This document shows, in pieces, positions 1 to 6,538 of a DNA stretch of 33,710 bases. This stretch comes from a virus: positions 1 to 33,710 of the IMG/VR virus record IMGVR_UViG_3300006868_004576, one strand, 5' to 3'. The notes under the pieces were generated by a model that was not told the origin of the DNA, ran no database searches, and saw only the letters and a program-made list of their open reading frames with translations. How positions within the stretch are numbered: the first letter of the stretch is position 1; the number at the start of each line of letters is the position of its first letter. A program made the translations under genes and the position numbers.

Positions 1-240
1 CCGAGCAGACCACTGACCCGGACGACCCCCCTTCGAACCAGCCATGATCCGACGCTTCAAACGCTCACGCAACTCCGGCTTCGTGTACGACATGCCCTTC
101 ACCTCAGGGCCATCGCCCTCCAAAAACATGCCAACCGCAACATCAACCCACTCCACAGAACGACCAGACCAGTCCCGTTTCGACTCGACAGGCAGCACCC
201 AGTCACCACGAACAACATCATCAAAACCTTCACGTCCCAT
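1..240 (-). CDS. DUF5872-like protein, C-terminus cut by window edge
   Basis: The reading frame is open from an ATG at 240 to the window edge, so the C-terminus is missing. Near the edge it encodes a Lys/Arg-rich stretch ending SKGG-RPGQWSAR. I recognise this as the core of the DUF5872 family of viral and bacterial proteins of unknown function. The start at 240 is preferred because a GGGAG lies 9 nt upstream. An in-frame ATG at 300 would add a very hydrophobic leader (MRFVLLFLLFVLVVVW), but that stretch is strongly G/T-biased on the coding strand and may be compositional rather than a membrane segment. The gene lies downstream of the SGNH genes on the same strand across a 177-nt gap. The function is unknown. 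Confidence 0.6.
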   Translation of the reverse strand, partial: MGREGFDDVVRGDWVLPVESKRDWSGRSVEWVDVAVGMFLEGDGPEVKGMSYTKPELRERLKRRIMAGSKGGRPGQWSAR

Positions 241-417
241 CCACACATTCTCCCACACAACAACCAACACAAATAGCAAAAACAACAACACGAACCGCAT
301 CAAACTGATACGAAACGTCACACCCACGAGTCTTCAGCCCCGAAACTTTTCCGCGCACGCCACGCCCGCCGGGCGGCGGTGTGAAATATTTTGGGTTGTG
401 GCGTTACTTGATTAGAT
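241..417. other. Intergenic region with composition flip and small GC hairpin
   Basis: No gene is convincing here apart from the possible N-terminal extension of the left-edge gene. Positions 241-300 are 52/60 A+C on the plus strand, while 421-480 are 50/60 G+T, so strand bias reverses within about 120 nt. Between them, 363-375 can form a short hairpin (CGCCC, loop GCC, GGGCG). No U-tract follows on the minus strand, so it is not a standard intrinsic terminator. A promoter for the left-edge gene may lie here, but I see no convincing -35/-10 pair. Confidence 0.5.
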
Positions 418-1263
418 TTATCCGAGTTGTTGGAGTTGTTGGTTGGTGATGGTTTGTTGGGTGAAGTGTTCGGCGATGTGGATTTGTGTGTGGAGTCCGG
501 GGTGTCGGTTGTCGGTTGCGACGTCCCAGTGTTGTTGTTGTTGGGGTGTTTGTGGGGTGTGGGTGCAGTGTGGGGGGTGGAATGGTGTGAGGTTGGCGTC
601 TGACCATTTTGTGAGTGGGGTTTGTTGGGGGTGTTGTGGGTGGTGTGGGTTGATTTGTTGGATGTTGGTGAGGGTGTTTCGGGTGGTTTGGTCCCAACTG
701 GTGATGAGGTGTTGGATGTTGTGGGTTTGTGTCCACCATTGAAGGAGGTAGAGGTGGTCGAGTGTTTTTGTTGTTGCTTGTTCTGGGTGTATTGGGTGTG
801 GTTTGTGTAGTGGTTTTTGTGTTCCGGGTGCTGGTTTGTGTTGGTATGGGGTGTGGTGGTTTTTGGGGTTGTTGATGGTGTAGGTGTGGGTGTGTTGGTC
901 CCAGTTGAGGTAGGTGTGTTGGGTTTTGTTGGGTGTTTGCCAGATGAGGGTGTGGGTGCGGTGTTGTTCTGGGGCGAGTGTCCAGATGTTTTGTGGTGTT
1001 CCGTGTTGTTGTGTGTGTTGTGCGAGTTGTTGTATTTGTGATGCGAGGTTGTCGCCGGGGTTGGCGAGGTTGTTGATTTTTGTGTTTGTGGTTGTGGCTG
1101 CGATGTGGGGCCATGCGTAGTTGGGTGGGAGGAAGGAGCCGTAGGTGATGCTGCAGCCGAGTGTGATGGTGTTGGGGTTTTGGTGGTGTGGGTGTTGTGG
1201 GGGTTTGTGTGGGTATGGGTGTTGGGGGTAGAGGTGGTGTGCGTTTGGGGTTGGTTCGATCAT
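418..1263 (-). CDS. SGNH/GDSL-hydrolase-like protein 1, A/C-only codon style
   Basis: This 281-aa protein has an SGNH-like plan. Block I is GCSIT at residues 36-40, with Ser38 the expected nucleophile, followed by LPPNYAWPHIA. A block II-like NPGDN comes next, and a block V-like TDNRHPGLH lies at about 250-258, giving the Asp and His of the usual triad. It is paralogous to the two genes upstream but lacks about 80 N-terminal residues and their C-terminal tail. Family members are usually esterases, lipases or acyl/acetyl hydrolases; the substrate here is unknown. Codon use is extreme: the 40 codons after the ATG all end in A or C, and the protein is correspondingly rich in His, Thr, Pro, Gln and Asn. 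It starts 4 nt after the 24-aa gene and ends the coupled cluster. Confidence 0.7.
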   Translation of the reverse strand: MIEPTPNAHHLYPQHPYPHKPPQHPHHQNPNTITLGCSITYGSFLPPNYAWPHIAATTTNTKINNLANPGDNLASQIQQLAQHTQQHGTPQNIWTLAPEQHRTHTLIWQTPNKTQHTYLNWDQHTHTYTINNPKNHHTPYQHKPAPGTQKPLHKPHPIHPEQATTKTLDHLYLLQWWTQTHNIQHLITSWDQTTRNTLTNIQQINPHHPQHPQQTPLTKWSDANLTPFHPPHCTHTPQTPQQQQHWDVATDNRHPGLHTQIHIAEHFTQQTITNQQLQQLG

Positions 1264-1267
1264 GGTG

Positions 1268-1342
1268 TTAGTAGGTGTAGGGGGTTTGTGGTTTTTTGCG
1301 GTTTTTGATGCGGCGGTAGATGTGTTTGATTTTGTTGATCAT
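1268..1342 (-). CDS. 24-aa basic peptide coupled to SGNH gene 2
   Basis: The ATG at 1342 overlaps the TGA of the preceding SGNH gene as ATGA, and the frame closes with TAA at 1268, 4 nt before the next SGNH start. The peptide begins MINKIKHIYRRIKNRKK and ends in PYTY. It is strongly basic and carries the same A/C codon bias as its neighbours. It resembles the 31-aa peptide at 2560-2655 in position, in ATGA coupling, in an IYR..K.R basic core and in a Pro-rich end closing on Tyr. The recurrence after two paralogous genes is the main reason to accept so short a gene. No function can be assigned. Confidence 0.5.
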   Translation of the reverse strand: MINKIKHIYRRIKNRKKPQTPYTY

Positions 1343-2523
1343 GTTGGTGGTGTGATTGTGGTGTTGTGCCAGAAGGGGTGGAGGGTTTTGAGGGTGTTGT
1401 TGTCGATTTTGTTGCCGGTGAGGATTTCGTAGTAGTGGATTTGTCGGTGTAGGCCGGGGTGGGGGTTGGGGTGTTTCCAGTGTTTGTTGGCGGCGTGGTC
1501 CCAGAGTTGTTGTTGGTGTGGTGTTTGGGGTTGTAGGTCGCAGGGGCAGTGGGTTGGGTGTGCGAGCCATTTGGTGATGTGGGGGTGGTTGATGTTGCCG
1601 AATTCGTGCCAGTTGGGGTCTGTTGTTGTGGGTTCGTCGGGTTGTTTGTGTAGGTGGGGTGGGATGTGGTGTTGGTGGTGGGGGTAGTTGAGGATGTGGA
1701 GTGTGGCGTTGGTGTTGGGTTCCCAGCCGAGTGTGGTGAGTTTGATGTTGTTGGTTTGGGTGTAGGTGGTGAGGAGGTCGAGTGCGGTGAGGTTTTGCCA
1801 GATTGCTTGGTTTTGGCTGGGGGTGGTTTTTTGGCCGTTGAGGTTGGTGTCGCGGTGTTTTGCTGGGTTGGTTTTGTTTGGTGTTTCGTATTGTTGGGTG
1901 TGTGGGTTGTTGTGGAGTGTTTGTGTGCTGTAGGTGTTGAGGGGGTGTTGGTTGTGTGGGCCGGTGTGTCGGTCGAGTGGGGGTGTGAGGAGGAGTATTT
2001 GTTGTGGGTTGCCGTATTGTTGGATGTGTTTGAAGAGTTTTTGGACGTTGTACCAGATGTTTTGTCCGGGTGTTGCGATGTTGTTGGTGGTGTGTCCGGT
2101 GTGGTGTTGGTGGATGTAGGGCCAGCCGTAGTTGTGGGGGAGTGCTGCTGCTGCTGTGACTGAGCAGCCGAGGGTGATGGTGTGGGGGTTGTGTTGGTGT
2201 TCGTGCCAGTGGTCTCCGTCGGTGTTGATTTGGTGGAGGAGTCCGGGTGTGTCGTGTTTGGGGCGTTCTGGGTTGTGTTGGTGTGCGTACCAGTTGCCGC
2301 CGGTGTGGTAGGTGATGCCGGTTTGGGGGTCGGTTTGGGCGTTGAGTTGTTGGGGGGTTGCTTGCCAGCATCCCCAGTTGTGGAGTGGGTGTTTGTGGTT
2401 GAGGCGGTCGAAGGCGGTGATGCGCCACCATTGGTTGTGTTCGTGGTCGTAGGTGGGGTGGTTTTCTTGTTTGAGGGCGTGGAGGTGTTGTTGTATGGCT
2501 TTGCGGTGGTCGTAGTCGTTCAT
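1339..2523 (-). CDS. SGNH/GDSL-hydrolase-like protein 2, A/C-biased
   Basis: This 394-aa protein aligns along its length with the product of 2652-3827. Shared features are GLLxxINTD near residue 95, block I GCSVT at 119-123 with Ser121, LPHNYGWPYI, TPGQN, a WEPNTN segment, a CxC before a Gln-rich stretch, HPGLHRQIH and a final LHPFW. The Asp that precedes the block V His in paralogue 3 (ADDRH) is replaced here (AANKH), so the usual catalytic dyad may be altered. Asp-free SGNH enzymes exist, so loss of activity is only a possibility. The coding strand is almost exclusively A/C, enriching His, Thr, Pro, Asn and Gln. The ATG at 2523 follows the 31-aa gene by 36 nt, with only an A-rich leader and no clear Shine-Dalgarno. 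Confidence 0.7.
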   Translation of the reverse strand: MNDYDHRKAIQQHLHALKQENHPTYDHEHNQWWRITAFDRLNHKHPLHNWGCWQATPQQLNAQTDPQTGITYHTGGNWYAHQHNPERPKHDTPGLLHQINTDGDHWHEHQHNPHTITLGCSVTAAAALPHNYGWPYIHQHHTGHTTNNIATPGQNIWYNVQKLFKHIQQYGNPQQILLLTPPLDRHTGPHNQHPLNTYSTQTLHNNPHTQQYETPNKTNPAKHRDTNLNGQKTTPSQNQAIWQNLTALDLLTTYTQTNNIKLTTLGWEPNTNATLHILNYPHHQHHIPPHLHKQPDEPTTTDPNWHEFGNINHPHITKWLAHPTHCPCDLQPQTPHQQQLWDHAANKHWKHPNPHPGLHRQIHYYEILTGNKIDNNTLKTLHPFWHNTTITPPT

Positions 2524-2549
2524 TTTTGTTTCGCGTTCTGTGGGTGCGG

Positions 2550-2560
2550 TTAGATTTATC
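2550..2560. repeat. TTAGATTTATC repeat, copy 2 of 3
   Basis: The 11-mer TTAGATTTATC occurs at 412-422 (over the stop codon of SGNH gene 1), 2550-2560 (between the 31-aa gene and SGNH gene 2) and 3214-3224 (inside SGNH gene 3). Copies 2 and 3 lie in a small palindrome, TAGAT-TT-ATCTA. Similar sequence (TTAGATTTAGCC) occurs near 3595. It could be an operator or a duplication remnant, but an 11-mer match between two sites in 3 kb can also arise by chance. Confidence 0.3.
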
Positions 2561-2655
2561 TAGTAGATGTGTGGGGGTGGGAGTTTGTCTCTCCATCGTT
2601 TCCATCGGTAGATGATTCGACGGATTTGGAGCCGCATCATTTGATATGGGTTCAT
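2560..2655 (-). CDS. 31-aa basic peptide coupled to SGNH gene 3
   Basis: The ATG at 2655 overlaps the TGA of the SGNH gene upstream (ATGA), and the frame ends at TAG 2560. The product starts MNPYQMMRLQIRRIIYRWK, is rich in Arg, Lys and Trp, and ends in a Pro-rich PPPHIY. It has the same place, coupling and layout as the 24-aa peptide at 1268-1342. The two look like duplicated accessory peptides, each made with one SGNH protein. The role is unknown; a basic nucleic-acid- or membrane-binding peptide is possible. Confidence 0.5.
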   Translation of the reverse strand: MNPYQMMRLQIRRIIYRWKRWRDKLPPPHIY

Positions 2656-3827
2656 GTGTGTGATCTTAATGTGTTGGGCCCGTAGTAAGGGGGCGGGTTT
2701 TCTGCTTCTTCCCAGAACGGGTGGAGAAGGTCGATGTCTTCTTGGGTGATTCGGAATTGGCCGAAAATTTCTGCGAAATGAATTTGGCTGTGCACCCCGT
2801 GATGCGGATGGTTGCCTGAGTGCCGGTCGTCTGCCCATGTCCACACTTGTTGCACGAATTCGTTTGGTGGCGGCGTTTTGCCGCATGTGCAATAGTCGGA
2901 GTGCCATAACGCATGTTCTTTCGGCAAAGCAACACCTTGGTGCTGTTCCTGAAGGCTTGGTATCGGAGAGTTCGTGAACGGGTCGATCAACCCGTTTTCT
3001 CGCCAGATTTCCAGACGTTCCGACCCTGTGGTCCAGTGTTCTGGGAGTGGCTGCATTTGCTGCTGTAACCGCATTTGACCTAAAGCGAAGTTTGTGTAGG
3101 GCTCCCACGAGTAGGTTCGCAGTTCGATGTTCATTGCATCGCAGAGGCCCGCGAACGTTTCGAGAAGGAGGAGGTTGGTGTGAGCAACAATATCCGGACT
3201 GATCGTCAACGGTTTAGATTTATCTAAGAGTTTGGATTGGAGTTCTAAGGGGACGGGTCGTCCTTTTTTGTCTCCGACGACGTATTGACGTTGAACGTAA
3301 TCGAATACAGCAGTCGGTGAACCGTGTAGATCGAAGCGGAGGATGTCTGGCAACAGAAAGCACAGCACGTCCGGAGGGCCGTAGCGTTTTATCATTGCCG
3401 TAGCATTAGCGATAATTTCCGCCACACCGGCTCCCGGCATGCCGAAAGCATTGATGGAAACATCAAGTTGCGTTGCCATGATGTGTGGCCAAGAGAGGTT
3501 GTATGGCAGCCCCATGACATGTGTTTGTGAGCATCCGATTGCCATGTAGTCGGGGTTTGACACAAAATTTGGGCCAACAAACTCATCGGTGTTGATTAGA
3601 TTTAGCCGACCTTGCTCGTATTTTTCTTGATTGAACTGAGTGCCCTGATATGAGCAAGGGCCAAGTTCGGGATGGATAAAAACGTCATCGCCCCCGTTTG
3701 TTGGTCTCAGTTGCTGCTGACCGCGTTTGTATGGCCAGCGATTACCTATTTCGAATTCCCTGATTTGGGCTATGTCTATGTAATGCTCCGCTGTCTCGTA
3801 TTCACTGCGGATTTCATTGTTTACCAT
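2652..3827 (-). CDS. SGNH/GDSL-hydrolase-like protein 3, normal composition
   Basis: This 391-aa protein is the ordinary-composition member of the three paralogues. Block I is GCSQT at residues 98-102 (nucleophile Ser100), followed by LPYNLSWPHIMA. GMPGAG fits block II. A hydrophobic strand (DVLCFLLPD) precedes the middle, a WEPYTN segment is shared with paralogue 2, and the C-terminal WADDRH...HHGVHSQIHFAEIF supplies Asp and His in a block V-like position. A CTC triplet of residues before this block is also shared. No signal peptide is evident, so a cytoplasmic role is likely. Its ATG lies inside the end of the P450 gene (7-nt overlap), which suggests coupled translation and a shared pathway. 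The substrate is unknown; acyl- or acetyl-group chemistry is the family norm. Confidence 0.75.
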   Translation of the reverse strand: MVNNEIRSEYETAEHYIDIAQIREFEIGNRWPYKRGQQQLRPTNGGDDVFIHPELGPCSYQGTQFNQEKYEQGRLNLINTDEFVGPNFVSNPDYMAIGCSQTHVMGLPYNLSWPHIMATQLDVSINAFGMPGAGVAEIIANATAMIKRYGPPDVLCFLLPDILRFDLHGSPTAVFDYVQRQYVVGDKKGRPVPLELQSKLLDKSKPLTISPDIVAHTNLLLLETFAGLCDAMNIELRTYSWEPYTNFALGQMRLQQQMQPLPEHWTTGSERLEIWRENGLIDPFTNSPIPSLQEQHQGVALPKEHALWHSDYCTCGKTPPPNEFVQQVWTWADDRHSGNHPHHGVHSQIHFAEIFGQFRITQEDIDLLHPFWEEAENPPPYYGPNTLRSHT

Positions 3828-5062
3828 TGGACTTTCATCCGCTTGATTCCGTTACCCCACTTACTGAAACCGTATTCGATTTCGTCAGCGTAACGAATGT
3901 CGGGCATTTTCTCGATCAGGTTTGCGAAGACCGAACGAAGTTGTGCTCGCGCAAGCGGTGCCCCAATGCAGTGGTGGATTCCGGGTGCGCCATATGCGAC
4001 GTGAGATGGGTGAGTGTCGCGCGTTACGTCGAACGTTTCGGCGTTACGGAAAACTGTTTCGTCACGATTCGCAGAGTAGTACCAGACGACAACTTTGTCA
4101 CCTTTTTTGATTTCGGTGCCGTGCAACTCGGTGTCTTGGGTTGCGGTTCTACGGAAATACATGGCGGGTGTCTGGAGGCGCGCCATTTCTTCGATGGCGG
4201 TTTTCCAGTGGTCGTCGTAGTTGTCCCACAAAAGTTTTCTTTGATCCGGGTTTTCGGTTAGCCGTTTGATTCCACCCGAGGTGACGTGCTGGGTTGTTTC
4301 GATACCACCCATGATGAGCACCATGAACAACGATCCGAAATCGGCATCGTTGAGCACACCACCTTCTTTTGCGTTGACCAGAAGACTGGTGAGGTCGTTC
4401 TTGGGATTTTGGCGCCGTTCTTCGGCGAGTCGCCCTGCGTACTCGGTGATTGAGATGCATGCGTTGAGGAACGTGTCAGCGCGCTCTCCGCCGTGATACT
4501 CCGGATCGCTGTTCCCCGTAATTTCACGAACCCGGTCGTGCATCCATTTTTTGTCTTCGTCGGCAACACCCATCATTTCGCATGTGATTTCTGTCGGGAT
4601 GCGCGCGGAGAGTTCTTGATGGATGTCGCACGTGCGTTCCGGATATTTTTCAATAATTTCGTCGATGATCTGGGGGGTGATTCTTTCAACAAGTTTTGTG
4701 ACGTCTGCGATTTGGGTTGGCCCGAATGCTCGCTGGACGATTGACCGCACTTCGTGGTGTCGCGGGTTGTCGAGAGCCAGTAGCGAACCGAAATATTCGA
4801 AAATGTGTTTCGGTAGGTCAGTGATTAGGTAGCCCTCGCTTGCGCAAAATAGTTCTGGGTTTCGAGATACGTATGTTGCGTCGTCGTAAAGGGTGACGGC
4901 CCAGTACCTTTTGTCCGGAAGATCTTTTTTGGAAAATTGGGGCAGCCCATGGAAGTGGGTGTATGCGCGGAAGTGCGCGAATCTTTGATCTCGTTTCGCT
5001 CGATCGGCGTCGTTGAGGCACCAGTCAGAAATCCAGTTGTCGGCGAAATGTTTGTCGCTCAT
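3821..5062 (-). CDS. Cytochrome P450
   Basis: This 413-aa protein has full-length bacterial class I P450 size and all the usual marks. The I-helix motif is GGIETT at 252-257, and the ExxR motif is E292/R295. The region around FRRTATQDTEL is typical of actinobacterial P450s, and the heme loop YGAPGIHHCIG has the Cys ligand at 365, with Tyr in place of the usual Phe at its start. The wording of the 303-350 region resembles the CYP125/CYP124 group of sterol and lipid hydroxylases, but that is too little to name a substrate. No ferredoxin or reductase is encoded nearby, so host redox partners would be needed. The ATG overlaps the carbamoyltransferase TGA as ATGA, tying it to that gene. P450s are rare in phages. 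Confidence 0.93.
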   Translation of the reverse strand: MSDKHFADNWISDWCLNDADRAKRDQRFAHFRAYTHFHGLPQFSKKDLPDKRYWAVTLYDDATYVSRNPELFCASEGYLITDLPKHIFEYFGSLLALDNPRHHEVRSIVQRAFGPTQIADVTKLVERITPQIIDEIIEKYPERTCDIHQELSARIPTEITCEMMGVADEDKKWMHDRVREITGNSDPEYHGGERADTFLNACISITEYAGRLAEERRQNPKNDLTSLLVNAKEGGVLNDADFGSLFMVLIMGGIETTQHVTSGGIKRLTENPDQRKLLWDNYDDHWKTAIEEMARLQTPAMYFRRTATQDTELHGTEIKKGDKVVVWYYSANRDETVFRNAETFDVTRDTHPSHVAYGAPGIHHCIGAPLARAQLRSVFANLIEKMPDIRYADEIEYGFSKWGNGIKRMKVQW

Positions 5063-6501
5063 GAGACGATCCTTACTTGTGGGTTAAGTTCTTTCCATAT
5101 TAAGACATCGAGTTCGTCGTTCAACATTGGCTGATCCCTAACGTTGAGGCTTGTGTTCAGCAGGATTGGGATGCCTGTTTGTCTGTTCCACATGCTTAAT
5201 ACGTCGTAGAGGCCGGGGTGTTGGTATTCGTTGACTGTTTGGACCCGGGAGGTTCCGTCGGCGTGGACGACCGCTGGCATTAGGTCAGGGCGTCGTGCTT
5301 TCACGGCAAATTGCATGTAGGGGGCGGGCCGGTCGAGGTCGAACCACTCGTCGGCGTGTTCTTCCATGACGATGGGTGCGAATGGACGGAAGGGTTCACG
5401 ATTTTTTACTTCGTTGACCCTGTCTTTCATGTTTTTGGGTCGCGGGTCGGCGAGCAGGCTGCGGTTGCCGAGTGCTCTCGGTCCGAATTCTGCTGCTCCG
5501 TTTGCTACAGCAACAATCCCGTCGGTTGACAGGATGTCAATGATGTCTTCGCTGGGGTAGAACTTGTTGCCAATTGCGTGCCCAAGGTATGGCCCTCTCC
5601 ATGGGACGTGGCTGTTGTGGGCAGCGAGTGCTGCGCCGAGGCTTGATCCAGCGTCTCCCGGGTTGGGCATGATCCACACTTCGTCCCACATGTCGAGGAG
5701 TTTTGTGTTGGCGGCGCAGTTGAGCGCGCAGCCTCCCATAAAAACGAGATTTTGGGTTGCCGAGTCTCTGCGAACGTGACGCATCAAGTCGATGAGCCGG
5801 TTTTCGTAGATCAGTTGGACTGCTGCGGCGATGTCAAATTTATCTTGGTCTGTTTCAATTTGGTGAGGCCAGTCAACACCGAGATGAAAGTTTTGTGTTT
5901 GGCTGTTCCAATTGGGGAACATTGCGTTTACTTCGCCGGCGTATCGTGCGGGGTCACCGTATGCCGCCATTCCCATGAGTACGTATTCATCGAATCCGGG
6001 TTTTAGTCCTACGAGTTGGGTGAATGCGCTGTAGAAAAGCCCATACGAAACGGGGTACCGAAGTCGTTCGCGTTTTTGGATGTGAGTTCCCCAAGCGTCC
6101 CAAACTGTTGCGGTTTCGAACTCGCCGATTGCGTCGAGGACGACGACGACGGCTTCGTCAAACGTCGATGTGTAATACCCGGCGGCGGCATGCGAAAAGT
6201 GATGGGAGACTTGTATTTCTCTGGGCCACGGATAGTTATACGTCTCTTTGTATAACTTGTTGTATGTACCGTTTATGCCTCCGTACAAAAATTTGCGGAG
6301 CCGCTTCAAAGATCGTTTTTCAAAATACGCGATTAAATCTGGGGGTTCGGAAAGCGCCTCTTCAAGGAGTTCATCGGCTAACTCGAACGTATTTTTTTGT
6401 TTGTTGTACCGTTCGCTGTGCGCGGCAAAAACAATTTCGCCGTTGTCTACGACGCTGACTGCTGCATCGTGACTTGAGTCGTTGATACCTAGGATCCGCA
6501 C
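5059..6501 (-). CDS. NodU/CmcH-type carbamoyltransferase
   Basis: This 480-aa enzyme has the signatures of O-carbamoyltransferases of the NodU/CmcH/TobZ family. These use carbamoyl phosphate and ATP to make carbamoyl-adenylate and then transfer the carbamoyl group to a hydroxyl. The N-terminus MRILGINDSSHDAA is the start of the Kae1-like domain. HHFSH at 100-104 is the metal-binding motif, with GGCALN at 256-261. EFGPRALGNRS at 338-348 and DGTSRVQTV at 415-423, with LLNTSLNV, form the C-terminal domain. It is somewhat shorter than many members. The start is the GTG at 6501, which places ILGIND at the family N-terminus; no strong Shine-Dalgarno is visible. The acceptor is unknown: a hydroxylated small molecule, sugar or 5-hydroxymethyl base are options, and neighbouring oxygenases could create the hydroxyl. 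Confidence 0.92.
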   Translation of the reverse strand: MRILGINDSSHDAAVSVVDNGEIVFAAHSERYNKQKNTFELADELLEEALSEPPDLIAYFEKRSLKRLRKFLYGGINGTYNKLYKETYNYPWPREIQVSHHFSHAAAGYYTSTFDEAVVVVLDAIGEFETATVWDAWGTHIQKRERLRYPVSYGLFYSAFTQLVGLKPGFDEYVLMGMAAYGDPARYAGEVNAMFPNWNSQTQNFHLGVDWPHQIETDQDKFDIAAAVQLIYENRLIDLMRHVRRDSATQNLVFMGGCALNCAANTKLLDMWDEVWIMPNPGDAGSSLGAALAAHNSHVPWRGPYLGHAIGNKFYPSEDIIDILSTDGIVAVANGAAEFGPRALGNRSLLADPRPKNMKDRVNEVKNREPFRPFAPIVMEEHADEWFDLDRPAPYMQFAVKARRPDLMPAVVHADGTSRVQTVNEYQHPGLYDVLSMWNRQTGIPILLNTSLNVRDQPMLNDELDVLIWKELNPQVRIVS

Positions 6502-6520
6502 GTTGCAGATATTAGCCGAT

Positions 6521-6538
6521 AGCAGTTTTACAACTGCT
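6521..6538 (-). promoter_or_regulatory. GNRA-capped hairpin around a stop codon
   Basis: On the minus-strand RNA, AGCAGUU pairs with AACUGCU (7 bp) around a GUAA loop, a GNRA tetraloop. The UAA stop of the gene at 6528-7010 is the last three bases of the loop. The hairpin sits 20 nt upstream of the GTG of the carbamoyltransferase gene, which lacks a clear Shine-Dalgarno. There is no U-tract, so termination is unlikely. A role in translational coupling or RNA processing is possible but unproven. Confidence 0.4.

Larger units (their letters stand above)
418..2523 (+). other. G/T-dominated (keto-skewed) tract
   Basis: Over about 2.1 kb the plus strand is nearly devoid of C and poor in A. For example, 841-900 contains 1 C and 3 A, and 601-660 contains 2 C and 4 A. 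The minus strand, which encodes two SGNH-like genes and a 24-aa peptide, is therefore almost pure A/C. Neighbouring genes to the right (2652 onward) have ordinary composition. The low number of possible stop codons leaves several frames open in this tract; only the frames with SGNH motifs are taken as genes. Confidence 0.85.

Noticed and set aside
363-375. Terminator after the SGNH cluster
   Set aside because: The GC hairpin has only a 5-bp stem and no U-tract on the minus strand.
44-415. 123-codon plus-strand frame at the left edge
   Set aside because: The minus strand carries the SKGG-RPGQWSAR signature, and the plus product is low complexity.
404-1114. 236-codon alternative minus frame inside SGNH gene 1
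   Set aside because: A/C-rich sequence has few stop codons, so several frames stay open. Only the frame of 418-1263 shows SGNH motifs shared with the paralogues.
443-2553. Plus-strand frames in the G/T tract (Val, Gly, Cys, Trp-rich)
   Set aside because: The products are composed only of what G/T codons can give and have no motif. The opposite strand has conserved enzyme motifs.
1268-2605. 445-codon alternative minus frame across SGNH gene 2
   Set aside because: It is low-complexity and lacks the GCSxT and HPG motifs. Only its last 24 codons are kept as a separate small gene because of the ATGA overlap and the similar peptide upstream.
6521-6538. Intrinsic terminator between the 160-aa gene and the carbamoyltransferase
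   Set aside because: The stem is 7 bp, not GC-rich, and no run of U follows.
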